Shown piece after piece: positions 43,059 to 51,101 of a DNA stretch of 64,000 nucleotides. Under the pieces are notes generated by a model, which saw nothing but the letters and a program-made list of their open reading frames with translations, did not search any database and was not told where the DNA came from. Origin of the DNA: Akkermansiaceae bacterium (GTDB lineage Bacteria; Verrucomicrobiota; Verrucomicrobiia; Verrucomicrobiales; Akkermansiaceae). Where the stretch lies: contig JABDRB010000029.1 of the NCBI GenBank assembly GCA_013041925.1, positions 124,001 through 188,000 of the forward strand, given 5' to 3'. A program made the translations under genes and the position numbers. The number at the start of each line of letters is the position of its first letter. Positions within the stretch are counted from its first letter, which is position 1.

Positions 43059-44855
43059 TTAGGCTTGGGCTTCGCCAATGTGTTTCCTGTGAGCCAGGAA
43101 GCCGTAGAGGGCGATGGCGATAAAGCAGACCAGAGGAAGCACAAAGGATGCGCGGGTGCTGGTGAGGGTCATCGAGCCAAGCTGGAAGGCGTCTTTATCC
43201 ATGATGGCAGCTTGCAGGGGGGGCATGAGGCACCCACCACCGATGGCCATGATGAGCCCTGCGGCACCGAGCTTGGCATCGTCGCCGAGGCCGTCCAGTG
43301 CAATGCCGTAGATGGTGGGGAACATCAGTGACATACAGGCGGAGACGCCGATCAGGCAGTAGAGGCCTAGCATGCCTTGGATGAAGATGACGCCGAGGAC
43401 CAATGCACCACCGCCGACGGCGAGTGCAGAGAGCAGTCCGCCTGGGCTGACATACTTAAGCAGGAAGGTGCAGACAAAACGGCTGCTGACAAAGATAAAC
43501 ATGGCAATGATGTTATACCCCTGCGCTGTGGATGCCCTCATGCCGAGCTCGTTGCCAGCGTATTGGATGATAAACGTCCAGATCATGATCTGTGCTCCGA
43601 CGTAGAATGCCTGAGCGATGACGCCGCCGACGTAGTTGGAGTTTTTGGAGAGGCGTTGGAAGGTGGCGCCGAGATGGAGTGACTTATCGTCTTCGCCCTG
43701 ACCTTCAGGGAGTTTTTTGATGAGGAAAACAAAGAAGAAGATGGCGACCACAATACCGATGGCGAAGTAGGGGCCTTGGAGCACATTGAGGTCGGCTTTT
43801 TGGATGCCGATCCACTTGTCCGTGTCGGTTTGTGCGATGAGTGAGCGCGCCTGTTCCTCATCGGGTGATCCGTCGAGGATCGGGCTCTGCTCCCAGTTAA
43901 CCTCTTTGCCCTTGCTGATTTTGCGGGTGATTTTTGTTTTATCCTTGTCGGTGAGTGCGGCGTCGAGCGACTGGGCTTGTAGGAGTTCCCACTTTTGGGC
44001 ATCTGAGGTTTCAGTATTGGATGTGATGGCCAGCGACTTGGCGAGGCGTTGGTGGTCGGCCTGGATGAGTGTGAGTGCCTCACCCCAGTTGACGTCTTTG
44101 TTTTCATTGAGGGAGGTTTCGATGTGGCCCTTGGCCTTGCCTCCTACCCAACTTGCGAGTCCGAGTTCTTGGATTTTTTCCCACTTCACGGCATCAAGTG
44201 ACATCGACTCAGGGTTGAGTTTTTTGTTGGAGATCGTGATATCGCTTTTTTGACCCGTTTGGGTGACCTCAGTGATGAGGTCATGGGCTTCGGTAGCGAG
44301 GACAGGTGCGAGCTCGGGGTCATGTTTGACGGATGTCAAGTTGGCGAGAATGAAGATCATTGCGACAAACATGCCACAAATAGATCCCATCGGGTTAAAC
44401 GACTGGGAGAGGTTGAGCCGGCGTGTGGCGGTTTCCTGTGATCCCATCGACAGAATGTATGGGTTGGCGGTTGTTTCTAAGAAGGAAAGTCCGCAGGTCA
44501 TGGTAAAGTAAGCTAACAGGAAGGCCCAGAATGCCATCATCTGTCCGGCAATGGGGAAGAAGAGTGCCGATCCCGCATAAAGCGCGAGGCCGACGAGGAT
44601 TCCTTTTTTATAGGAGTATTTTTTAATGAAAAGAGCTGCCGGAATCGCCATGAAACAGTAACCGCCGTAGAACGCGGCTTGAACCAGTGAGCTTTCAAAG
44701 TTGCTAATGAGTAGGATCTTTTTGAAGGCCGCCACCATCGGGTTCGTGATGTCGTTGGCAAAGCCCCAGAGCGGAAAAAGGAGGGTCACCAATATGAAGG
44801 TGACGAGGTGCTTTTTGGCAACGACGGGTGGTTGTGAGTTGGTGTTCGTGGTCAT
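43059..44855 (-). CDS. Fucose permease-like MFS transporter with large periplasmic insertion
   Basis: The 598-residue member of the FHS/FucP sugar:H+ symporter family is about 160 residues longer than E. coli FucP. The first five helices (LVTFILVTLLFPLWGFANDI; LSFLETTANPYILSMGSQET; LNLSQSFNPMGSICGMFV) and the last seven are canonical. Residues about 176-355, between helices 5 and 6 and therefore predicted periplasmic, are hydrophilic and contain an imperfect 64-residue tandem repeat (DAVKWEKIQ at 221, DAQKWELLQ at 285, DKWIGIQ at 346; KDVNW at 253, KEVNW at 317). It is the last gene of the BMC operon, set off by a hairpin. The likely substrate is L-fucose or a related deoxysugar. Confidence 0.85.
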   Translation of the reverse strand: MTTNTNSQPPVVAKKHLVTFILVTLLFPLWGFANDITNPMVAAFKKILLISNFESSLVQAAFYGGYCFMAIPAALFIKKYSYKKGILVGLALYAGSALFFPIAGQMMAFWAFLLAYFTMTCGLSFLETTANPYILSMGSQETATRRLNLSQSFNPMGSICGMFVAMIFILANLTSVKHDPELAPVLATEAHDLITEVTQTGQKSDITISNKKLNPESMSLDAVKWEKIQELGLASWVGGKAKGHIETSLNENKDVNWGEALTLIQADHQRLAKSLAITSNTETSDAQKWELLQAQSLDAALTDKDKTKITRKISKGKEVNWEQSPILDGSPDEEQARSLIAQTDTDKWIGIQKADLNVLQGPYFAIGIVVAIFFFVFLIKKLPEGQGEDDKSLHLGATFQRLSKNSNYVGGVIAQAFYVGAQIMIWTFIIQYAGNELGMRASTAQGYNIIAMFIFVSSRFVCTFLLKYVSPGGLLSALAVGGGALVLGVIFIQGMLGLYCLIGVSACMSLMFPTIYGIALDGLGDDAKLGAAGLIMAIGGGCLMPPLQAAIMDKDAFQLGSMTLTSTRASFVLPLVCFIAIALYGFLAHRKHIGEAQA

Positions 44856-44896
44856 GGTAGTGATAGTTGCAGTAATGGATTTTTAGAGATAGAGAA

Positions 44897-44930
44897 ACGC
44901 CCCGTCAATCATGGAAGATTAACGGGGCGT
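44897..44930 (-). promoter_or_regulatory. Intercistronic hairpin between the dehydrogenase and permease genes
   Basis: ACGCCCCGT (44897-44905) and ACGGGGCGT (44922-44930) form a 9-bp perfect stem with a 16-base loop. On minus no continuous T tract follows (TTTCTCTATC), so partial termination or mRNA stabilisation is more likely than full termination. Confidence 0.6.
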
Positions 44931-44965
44931 AGTAAGGGAATGATGAGGACCGATGAAATGACGCC

Positions 44966-45895
44966 CTAGGCGTTGGCCACGTTTTTTAGCATCTCCTTGA
45001 GGGCGCGGGCGGATGCTTGCAGGCCTTGTTTTTCCTTCGGCCAGAGGTCGATCTCGATGTGCTTTTCAGCACCACCTCGGCCGACGATGGTGGGCACGCT
45101 GAGGCAGACGTCCTTGAGTCCGTAGCAACCGTTTTGCAAGCTGGAGACTGGGAGGAGTTGTTTTTTATCGAGTGCGATGGCGTGGACGGTTTCGGCGATG
45201 GTGGCACCGACGGCCCACCCGGCACCCCCTTTGCGTGAGATGACTTCGGATCCGCTCTTTTTGGTGCGATCGAAGATCTGGCGCTGGTAGTTTGAGTCAC
45301 ACCCTTTGACGCCGGTGAGCGGGAGGCCACCGACGGTGGCGGATGACCAGACAGGTAACATGGTGTCGCCGTGTTCGCCAAGAATCAGGGCCTTGACCTG
45401 AGTCGGTGCGAGGTCGAGGTCGTTGGCAATGAGCGATCGGAAGCGTGCGGTATCGAGCATGGTGCCGAGACCGATCACCTGGTTCGGTGGCAGCCCGAGG
45501 AAGCTCACCGCGAGGTGGGTGAGGATATCGACCGGATTAGAAACGACGACCACGATGGCATCTTGTTTCATGCCAGCGGATTTGATGCTGTTGAGGATCT
45601 GAGAAAACAGTCCGACGTTGCGGTTGATGAGATCGAGTCGGCTTTCATCAGGTTTGCGGCGCAGGCCGGCGGTGATGATAAAGATGTCGGAGTCCGCAGC
45701 ACGGGCGTAATCACCCGAGTAGATACGTTGGTCGGCGAGGGATGACGCACCGTGAAGGAGGTCGAGGGCTTCGCCGTCGGCGAGCTCTTGGTTGTTATCG
45801 AGGATCTGGATTTCAGAAACGACGCCTGCGCACTGGAGGCAGAAGGCGGCATTGGATCCAACGCGGCCACCGCCGCCGATGATAGTTGTTTTCAT
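44966..45895 (-). CDS. Lactate/malate dehydrogenase family protein of the BMC operon
   Basis: This 309-residue NAD-dependent 2-hydroxyacid dehydrogenase has an N-terminal Rossmann motif (TTIIGGGGRVGSNAAF), ILDNNQELADGEALDL, NPVDILTHLA, and the catalytic His in ILGEHGDTMLPVWS. In the substrate loop (AGLRRKPDESR, 76-86) the residue before Lys-Pro is Arg80, where lactate dehydrogenases have Gln and malate dehydrogenases have Arg; other loop positions are LDH-like. It belongs to the BMC operon and probably either oxidises lactate from lactaldehyde to pyruvate or recycles NAD+/NADH. No encapsulation peptide is obvious, so it may be cytosolic. Confidence 0.85.
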   Translation of the reverse strand: MKTTIIGGGGRVGSNAAFCLQCAGVVSEIQILDNNQELADGEALDLLHGASSLADQRIYSGDYARAADSDIFIITAGLRRKPDESRLDLINRNVGLFSQILNSIKSAGMKQDAIVVVVSNPVDILTHLAVSFLGLPPNQVIGLGTMLDTARFRSLIANDLDLAPTQVKALILGEHGDTMLPVWSSATVGGLPLTGVKGCDSNYQRQIFDRTKKSGSEVISRKGGAGWAVGATIAETVHAIALDKKQLLPVSSLQNGCYGLKDVCLSVPTIVGRGGAEKHIEIDLWPKEKQGLQASARALKEMLKNVANA

Positions 45896-45934
45896 GAGAT
45901 TAAGTTTGGGTAAATCAGCAATGATCGGGGCGTC

Positions 45935-46921
45935 TTACAAGGAGACACCAGGTTTGAAGGCGTCGTTGTCACAAACTTGGCATTCGTCGAGTCCGTCGCG
46001 GTGATCGTCCATGCCCAGGCTCTTACGAATATCGATCAGGTCCTGTCCTTGTTTTCCGGTCATGGTGAGCATTTTACCGCGGTTGATTTGAGCTGCTACC
46101 GAAACGGTGTGGCAGAGTGCCTCTGCATTTTCCATCCGCCAGTAGGCGTCCTCAACATGGCTTCCCCAGGTGATGACACCGTGGTTGAGCATGAGCACAC
46201 ACATGTGGTCGACACCTGTTTCACCGACGATGCGGGCGACTTCTGGGGTGCCAGGCGTATCGTAGGGCGCCATACCAATTTCGCCGAGGAAGACGTCGGC
46301 TTCAGGAATCATGCAGAGAGGCGGGCGGACGCCGGCGACGGCAAAGGCCGTGGCGTGAGTCGGGTGGGCGTGACAGACCGCCTTGCACTTCGGCTGGCGC
46401 TTCATGATGGCGAGGTGGGTCATGCACTCGCTGGTGCGGGGCCGCTTGCCGGCGAGCTGATTGGCATCGAGGTCGACGAGGCACATGTCCTCGGGTTTCA
46501 TAAATCCTTTGGAGATGAGGGTGGGGGTGCAGAGCACGAGGTTGTCACCCACGCGGATGGTGAAGTTGCCACCATTACCATCGGTGTAGTCGCGCTCCCA
46601 CATGCGTCGTCCTAGGTCGCAGATCCGCTCTTTGAGCACGTGGATTTCAGGCGAGTAAAAGAAGTCGAGGATTTCGCCGGGGGTGCTTGGGTCAGCGCCG
46701 GGGGTCCATTTATACTCGTAGTCGGGTAATACCGGTTCTTCGTAGCTTGTGGGTCGGGTCGGTGCCGCAGATGAGTTGGTGTTTCCACCTCCGTTATTTT
46801 CGAGGTCCTTGAGGAAGTCCTTGGCGGAGGGGGTCAAGATGGCGCCGGCGGGGAGTGAGTTCGGGCTTTGGCCGGAGAGGATGAGGTCCTCGATTTGTTT
46901 GGCGGTGTAGACAGGTTTCAT
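45935..46921 (-). CDS. BMC-associated class II aldolase, paralogue 1
   Basis: The 328-residue protein starts at ATG 46921 (MKPVYTAKQIEDLILSG), matching the start of the neighbouring paralogue; a TTG nine bases earlier is less likely. Residues 4-16 form an amphipathic, encapsulation-peptide-like helix, followed by AGAILTPSAKD and a low-complexity linker to about 65. The class II aldolase/FucA domain has GNGGN (phosphate site), Glu165, the zinc ligands His184 and His186 (CHAHPTHATAF) and His247 (NHGVITWG). The C-terminus carries ECQVCDNDAFKP. It probably cleaves L-fuculose-1-phosphate or L-rhamnulose-1-phosphate to lactaldehyde and DHAP. Confidence 0.88.
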   Translation of the reverse strand: MKPVYTAKQIEDLILSGQSPNSLPAGAILTPSAKDFLKDLENNGGGNTNSSAAPTRPTSYEEPVLPDYEYKWTPGADPSTPGEILDFFYSPEIHVLKERICDLGRRMWERDYTDGNGGNFTIRVGDNLVLCTPTLISKGFMKPEDMCLVDLDANQLAGKRPRTSECMTHLAIMKRQPKCKAVCHAHPTHATAFAVAGVRPPLCMIPEADVFLGEIGMAPYDTPGTPEVARIVGETGVDHMCVLMLNHGVITWGSHVEDAYWRMENAEALCHTVSVAAQINRGKMLTMTGKQGQDLIDIRKSLGMDDHRDGLDECQVCDNDAFKPGVSL

Positions 46922-46980
46922 AGTGGTCAAATAGTGGTCAATGGTGGGATCTGATCAGGTGGATACGGTTTGGAGGATGA

Positions 46981-48123
46981 TTAGCTCATTTTGGCGACGA
47001 TTTCATCGGTGAGGGCTTTGACAATTGCCTCGGCATCCAGATTGAGAGGTGTTTCTTGCTGGATGGGGCTGGGCGTGATTTCACAGACGGTGCCAGGGCG
47101 GAAGTCGTCGTTATCGCAGAGTTCACATTCCTTCATGCCTTCACGTGGATCATCCATGCCGATGGATTGACGGATTTTAAAGATCTCCTGCATTTTGTCA
47201 CTGGGGATGGTTTTCATCTTGCCGCCATTGAGTTGGCTGGCGACCCAGATGGTTTGGCAGGCGGTCTCCATGTTTTCCATTTTCCAGTAGCTGTCCTCGG
47301 CATCGGTGCCCCATGTCATCACGCCGTGATTGGCGAGGAGGATGGCGGGGTTGTCTTTGGCGACTTTGGACACGGCATCACAGATTTCTTTGCTTCCTGG
47401 GGTGTGGTAATCGACGAGGCGGATCGCTCCGGTGAAAACCTCCGCTTCGGAGCAGAGGCAGGTGGGAGGTTCGATGCCAGCCACGGCAAAGGCGGTCGAG
47501 TAGGGCGGGTGGCCGTGGATCACGCTTTTCGCCTTCGGTTGCACCTTCATAATGGCGAGGTGGGTATTGGCTTCGCTGGTGCGTTTGCGCCATCCAGCTT
47601 TTTGGTTGCCATCGAGGTCGACGAGTGCGATTTCGTCGGGTTTGAGTTCGCCTTTCGAGCGCATGGTGGGTGTGCAGAGGACGAGGTTATCACCGACGCG
47701 CACGGTGATGTTGCCGCCGTTGCCGTCGACCATATTGCGGTTCCACATTTTGTGGGCGATATGGGCCATTTGCTCTTTGAGGGTTTGGATCTCAGGCGAG
47801 TAGAAAAAACGTTGGATGTCCTCGGGAGTCGAGGCGTCAGCACCGGGTGTCCACTTGTATTCGAGGCTGGGGACGATGGGTGTGGGTGGCACGGTGGGAA
47901 CACCGGCGGGAAGGTCTGGCAAGCGTTGGGTTTCGCTGGTGGCCGGGGCGGCAGGGCTCGCTACAGTTGGCGGATTGACGCCGTAGCCAGTATTGCCTTT
48001 TTTGTGTTCGCGGATCTCGTCTTTTGCCGATGGGGTGAGAACGGACCCTGCGGCAATGGTATCGAGACAAGTGCCTTGTTGGATCATGTCCTGGATGTCT
48101 TTTCCCGTGTAAACTTTCTTCAT
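46981..48123 (-). CDS. BMC-associated class II aldolase, paralogue 2, with helices at both ends
   Basis: The 380-residue paralogue of the next gene starts MKKVYTGKDIQDMIQQG, an encapsulation-peptide-like helix, then AGSVLTPSAKD and a Pro-rich linker (about 40-87). Catalytic Glu184, zinc ligands His203/His205 (HGHPPYSTAF) and His266 (NHGVMTWG), and GNGGN are all present. The C-terminus contains ECELCDNDDFRPG (CxxC 333-336) and then, unlike paralogue 1, a 40-residue extension ending in a second amphipathic helix (LDAEAIVKALTDEIVAKMS). Both ends could therefore dock to the shell. The two aldolases may differ in substrate (fuculose- versus rhamnulose-1-phosphate) or form a mixed assembly. Confidence 0.88.
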   Translation of the reverse strand: MKKVYTGKDIQDMIQQGTCLDTIAAGSVLTPSAKDEIREHKKGNTGYGVNPPTVASPAAPATSETQRLPDLPAGVPTVPPTPIVPSLEYKWTPGADASTPEDIQRFFYSPEIQTLKEQMAHIAHKMWNRNMVDGNGGNITVRVGDNLVLCTPTMRSKGELKPDEIALVDLDGNQKAGWRKRTSEANTHLAIMKVQPKAKSVIHGHPPYSTAFAVAGIEPPTCLCSEAEVFTGAIRLVDYHTPGSKEICDAVSKVAKDNPAILLANHGVMTWGTDAEDSYWKMENMETACQTIWVASQLNGGKMKTIPSDKMQEIFKIRQSIGMDDPREGMKECELCDNDDFRPGTVCEITPSPIQQETPLNLDAEAIVKALTDEIVAKMS

Positions 48124-48156
48124 GGTGCGTGGAGTGGAAATAGGTGGTGGCAGTGA

Positions 48157-48462
48157 TTAGTCGGTGGGTGCCACGTAATGGAGGGTATCGAAAATGGCGA
48201 GGCTGATGGCGTCAATGGGTGTTGGGTTGTCAAACGGGGCCGTGGCTTCGGCTCCTTCGACAAATCCGATAACGTCTCCCGCTCCGGCGCCGATGTTGTC
48301 GTAGACAACCAGTGAGGGTTGTGAGGTGAGGGTCGGGGGGGATTCAATGCAGTGGTTGAGCTGATCGGTATCCACTGGGTTGACCATCAGCCAGCGGCCA
48401 CCATGGAGGGCGTCCTCCTGGGTGTGCATGGTGATTTTTCCGATGACGTGGCCGATGCGCAT
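48157..48462 (-). CDS. BMC-P pentameric shell vertex protein
   Basis: This 101-residue EutN/CcmL-family protein starts at ATG 48462 (MRIGHVIGKITMHTQEDALH); the longer in-frame extension is noncoding. The family core R-x-G-x-V-I-G, VYDNIGAGAGDVIGFVEG (the pore-side D-x-x-G-A-G-x-G-D motif) and the terminal DAISLAIFDTL are clear. BMC-P pentamers cap the vertices of the icosahedral shell. It is one of three BMC-P genes in the operon. Confidence 0.93.
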   Translation of the reverse strand: MRIGHVIGKITMHTQEDALHGGRWLMVNPVDTDQLNHCIESPPTLTSQPSLVVYDNIGAGAGDVIGFVEGAEATAPFDNPTPIDAISLAIFDTLHYVAPTD

Positions 48463-48482
48463 GAGTGATGAGGGAGTGGGAA

Positions 48483-48737
48483 TTAGTCGATGATGCCCTG
48501 AATGAACATGCGGATCGGTGAGTGGTAGTCGTGCACGATGTCGCGCGCGCTGATGCCGTCTGTGCTGACAAAGACCTTCTGGTGCATGCCTGCGCCAAAG
48601 AGGTCGATGGCGATGAAGGGCGTTCCTGATGGACCACCTTCGGCGTCGAGCTGTTGGCAGAGAAGCATTTTGAAGCCATCGAGCGAAGCGTGTTTCGCGG
48701 TGGCAACGGCATTTCCGACAACTTGACAGTGGAGCAT
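48483..48737 (-). CDS. BMC-P pentameric shell vertex protein, short
   Basis: An 84-residue EutN/CcmL homologue from ATG 48737 (MLHCQVVGNAVATAKHASLD). It has GFKMLLCQQLD and IDLFGAGMHQKVFVSTDG in place of the usual GAG-x-GD loop, then DIVHDYHSPIRMFIQGIID. This is a divergent, short version, close to the size of EutN-type pentamers. It overlaps no neighbour and lies 20 bp from the next BMC-P. Confidence 0.88.
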   Translation of the reverse strand: MLHCQVVGNAVATAKHASLDGFKMLLCQQLDAEGGPSGTPFIAIDLFGAGMHQKVFVSTDGISARDIVHDYHSPIRMFIQGIID

Positions 48738-48801
48738 GGGGGAAGGGCAATAGGGATGGGGTATCAGGAGGGGGAGTGATGTGGCCCGCTGGGGCGGCGA
48801 T

Positions 48802-50313
48802 TTAGATGATGCGTAGGTTTTCAACCATGACACAGCGGCGGATGCGGGTGAATGTCTTAGGCGTCGTGATGCCTTCGCCCGTGGTGGTGGCGATGGAATA
48901 ACTGAGGTATCCCTCACCTCCGAGACCGAGGCCAGCGGTGGATGAACCGTTTTTGACAAAGATGGTGGTGTCCATGGTTTTGGCCATGTGCGTCATGTGA
49001 TCGACGTTCATCGAGTGGATGACGGCAGAGTGGCGGTATCCATGTTCGGCTTCCTTAGCGAGTGCCACGCCTGTTTTAAAATCAAGCACGCGCACGATGG
49101 GGAGCATCGGCATCATTTGCTCTTTCTGCACGTAGGGGTGGTCGGCATCCGTTTCACCAAACACGAGGTCGGTATTAGCTGGGACGCGGATTCCGGCATG
49201 GCCGGCGAGGACGGAGGCATCGACCCCGATGAGGTCGCGGTTCAGCGCAGCTTGGGCGCAGCCACCTGCTCCATTTTCGATGTTGAATGCGACGGTGGTG
49301 AGTTGTTCGACCTGACTGGAGTTGAGTCGGACGGCTCCGGCCTTTTCCATGGACTGCATGAAGGGCTCAAAAACGGAATCGACGACAAAGACGGCTTTTT
49401 CGCCGATGCAGAGCAGGTTGTTATCGAAGGAGGCCCCTTCGATGATGCAGTTGGCGGCTTTATCGAGGTTGGCGGTTTCATCGACTACGACCACGGGGTT
49501 GCCTGGGCCGGCGCAGATTGAGCGTTTTCCTGACTGCATGGCGGCCTCGACCACGGCGGGACCGCCGGTGATGGCCATGATGGCAATGTGTTTGTTTTTA
49601 CAAATTTTCTCGAAGGTTTCGATGGTGGGTGACTCGATGGTGCAGATCAGGTTATCGATCCCGAGTTCGCGTTCGATCGCTTGGTTGAATGCGCGGGTGG
49701 CGAGTGCGGCACTTTGGGCTCCACCTGGGTGTGGGTTGAACACGATGGCATTACCGGCGGCCACCATGCTGATGACGTTGCCTGCGAGCGTAGGGATCGA
49801 GTGGGTGACGGGAAGGATGGCACCGACAACACCAAAGGGGGCGTATTCTTCGAGCGTGATCCCGTCGTCGCCACTCATGGCTTCAGGGCGGAGCCACTCG
49901 ACACCTGGGACAAACTTGACGATTTCAAGCTTGCCGATTTTGTGGTCGAGTCGACCGATCTTTGTTTCCGCGAATTCGAACTCACCCCATGCCTGTGCGT
50001 TGGTGGTGCAAAGTTCTTTGACGATTTCGATGACGCGGGTGCGACCTGCCACGCCGAGTTGTTGAAGTTGGAGAAACGCCTGATGGGCGGCTTCGGATGC
50101 CTGGCAGACGTGGGCGAAAACACCGTGTTTGCCACCTATGCCAGGTGCTTTTTCGCAATGGGAGGAACTGTCCTCTGTGGGCGTGGTAGGTGCTGCCGTG
50201 GCTGCCGGAGCAGGAGGTGTGGCCGGAGCCGTCGCTGCGGGTGCGCCAGCATTAAGTTTCTGAAGCACGTTTTCTACGACGTTACGCAGTGTATCTTGAT
50301 CGATGGTATTCAC
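48802..50313 (-). CDS. CoA-acylating aldehyde dehydrogenase (PduP/EutE-like) with encapsulation peptide
   Basis: The 503-residue enzyme oxidises an aldehyde (here probably L-lactaldehyde) to its acyl-CoA with NAD+ inside the shell. Residues 3-20 (TIDQDTLRNVVENVLQKL) form an amphipathic encapsulation-peptide helix joined by an Ala/Pro/Thr linker (22-50) to the catalytic domain. The catalytic Cys302 lies in ASFDNNLLCIGEKAVF, and GPGNPVVVVDE belongs to the nucleotide-binding part. Length and linker are typical for BMC AldDHs. Its position among three BMC-P and PduL genes fixes its role. Confidence 0.94.
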   Translation of the reverse strand: MNTIDQDTLRNVVENVLQKLNAGAPAATAPATPPAPAATAAPTTPTEDSSSHCEKAPGIGGKHGVFAHVCQASEAAHQAFLQLQQLGVAGRTRVIEIVKELCTTNAQAWGEFEFAETKIGRLDHKIGKLEIVKFVPGVEWLRPEAMSGDDGITLEEYAPFGVVGAILPVTHSIPTLAGNVISMVAAGNAIVFNPHPGGAQSAALATRAFNQAIERELGIDNLICTIESPTIETFEKICKNKHIAIMAITGGPAVVEAAMQSGKRSICAGPGNPVVVVDETANLDKAANCIIEGASFDNNLLCIGEKAVFVVDSVFEPFMQSMEKAGAVRLNSSQVEQLTTVAFNIENGAGGCAQAALNRDLIGVDASVLAGHAGIRVPANTDLVFGETDADHPYVQKEQMMPMLPIVRVLDFKTGVALAKEAEHGYRHSAVIHSMNVDHMTHMAKTMDTTIFVKNGSSTAGLGLGGEGYLSYSIATTTGEGITTPKTFTRIRRCVMVENLRII

Positions 50314-50329
50314 GGGTTAAAATGAGATT

Positions 50330-50638
50330 CTAGCTACTTTGATAGATTTTTTGGCCGAGCACATCGACGGTATCGACGATGGCGATGATGGCGGCGTCTA
50401 CGGGCAGGGGTTTGAGTCCTGCGGCTTGGCGGGCTGAGCTGCCTTGGCAGAACATCACGAGGTCACCCTCGCCGGCACCGATGTTATCGACGGCGACGAT
50501 GGTATTGACGCCGTTGCGGAATTGTGTGGGGTTTGTTTCGTCCACAAGTTGTGGGCGCAGCAGGAGGAGTTTTTTCCCCTGCATACTGTCGTCTTTTTTA
50601 GTGGCGACGACATGACCGATGACATCTGCGAGAAACAT
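50330..50638 (-). CDS. BMC-P pentameric shell vertex protein
   Basis: The 102-residue EutN/CcmL protein starts at ATG 50638 (MFLADVIGHVVATKKDDSMQ). Core motifs: GKKLLLLRPQLVDE, VDNIGAGEGDLVMFCQGSSA and DAAIIAIVDTVDV, the most canonical of the three BMC-P proteins here. It lies 16 bp upstream (in transcription) of the aldehyde dehydrogenase. Confidence 0.95.
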   Translation of the reverse strand: MFLADVIGHVVATKKDDSMQGKKLLLLRPQLVDETNPTQFRNGVNTIVAVDNIGAGEGDLVMFCQGSSARQAAGLKPLPVDAAIIAIVDTVDVLGQKIYQSS

Positions 50639-50739
50639 GGTGCTTGTGAGTGGGTTGGGTGCGGACGGGTTAACGATGCGAGTGACGCCCGTGGGGTGCA
50701 CATGGGCACCCAACGGGTCATCAGAAAGCCTGGTCGGGC

Positions 50740-51036
50740 TTACTTCTTAGCGGCTTTGGCTGCCTTGGGAAGCATCTCACCGAGGGCATTGTCAGGGCGC
50801 GCGATGACGTGGGCGCTGATGACTTCACCGACTTGTGAGGCAGCGGCGGCACCGCTATCAATGGCGGCTTTGACGGCTGCGATGTCACCTTCGACAACGA
50901 CGTTGCACATGGCGCTGCCGATCTGACTCATGGGGCCAGAGAGTGTGACGTTAGCGGATTTCAGCATCGCGTCGGTGCCGTTGACAAGGCCGATGAGGCC
51001 GCGGGTTTCGAGTATTCCTATTGCTTGTTTAGCCAT
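50740..51036 (-). CDS. BMC-H hexameric shell protein (third of three)
   Basis: A 98-residue Pfam BMC-domain protein (MAKQAIGILETRGLIGLVNG; VEGDIAAVKAAIDSGAAAAS). The pore-loop region reads SQIGSAMCNVVV, unlike the other two. It ends with a Lys/Ala-rich tail (KAAKAAKK). Hexamers of this fold tile the facets of the shell. It lies between the acetate kinase gene and a BMC-P. Confidence 0.95.
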   Translation of the reverse strand: MAKQAIGILETRGLIGLVNGTDAMLKSANVTLSGPMSQIGSAMCNVVVEGDIAAVKAAIDSGAAAASQVGEVISAHVIARPDNALGEMLPKAAKAAKK

Positions 51037-51101
51037 GGTATTCGTGGGTTGGTAGTGGGTTGGTTAGTAAGTTGAGTTATCGAGAGAGAGATTAAAAGGG
51101 G

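Noticed and set aside
47056-48156. Open frame of 366 codons on plus opposite the aldolase gene
   Set aside because: The minus frame encodes a clear aldolase with all metal ligands; the plus frame is a composition artefact.
48463-48750. Longer form of the 101-residue BMC-P protein
   Set aside because: The extension is Arg/His-rich antisense-like sequence and overlaps the neighbouring 84-residue BMC-P gene.
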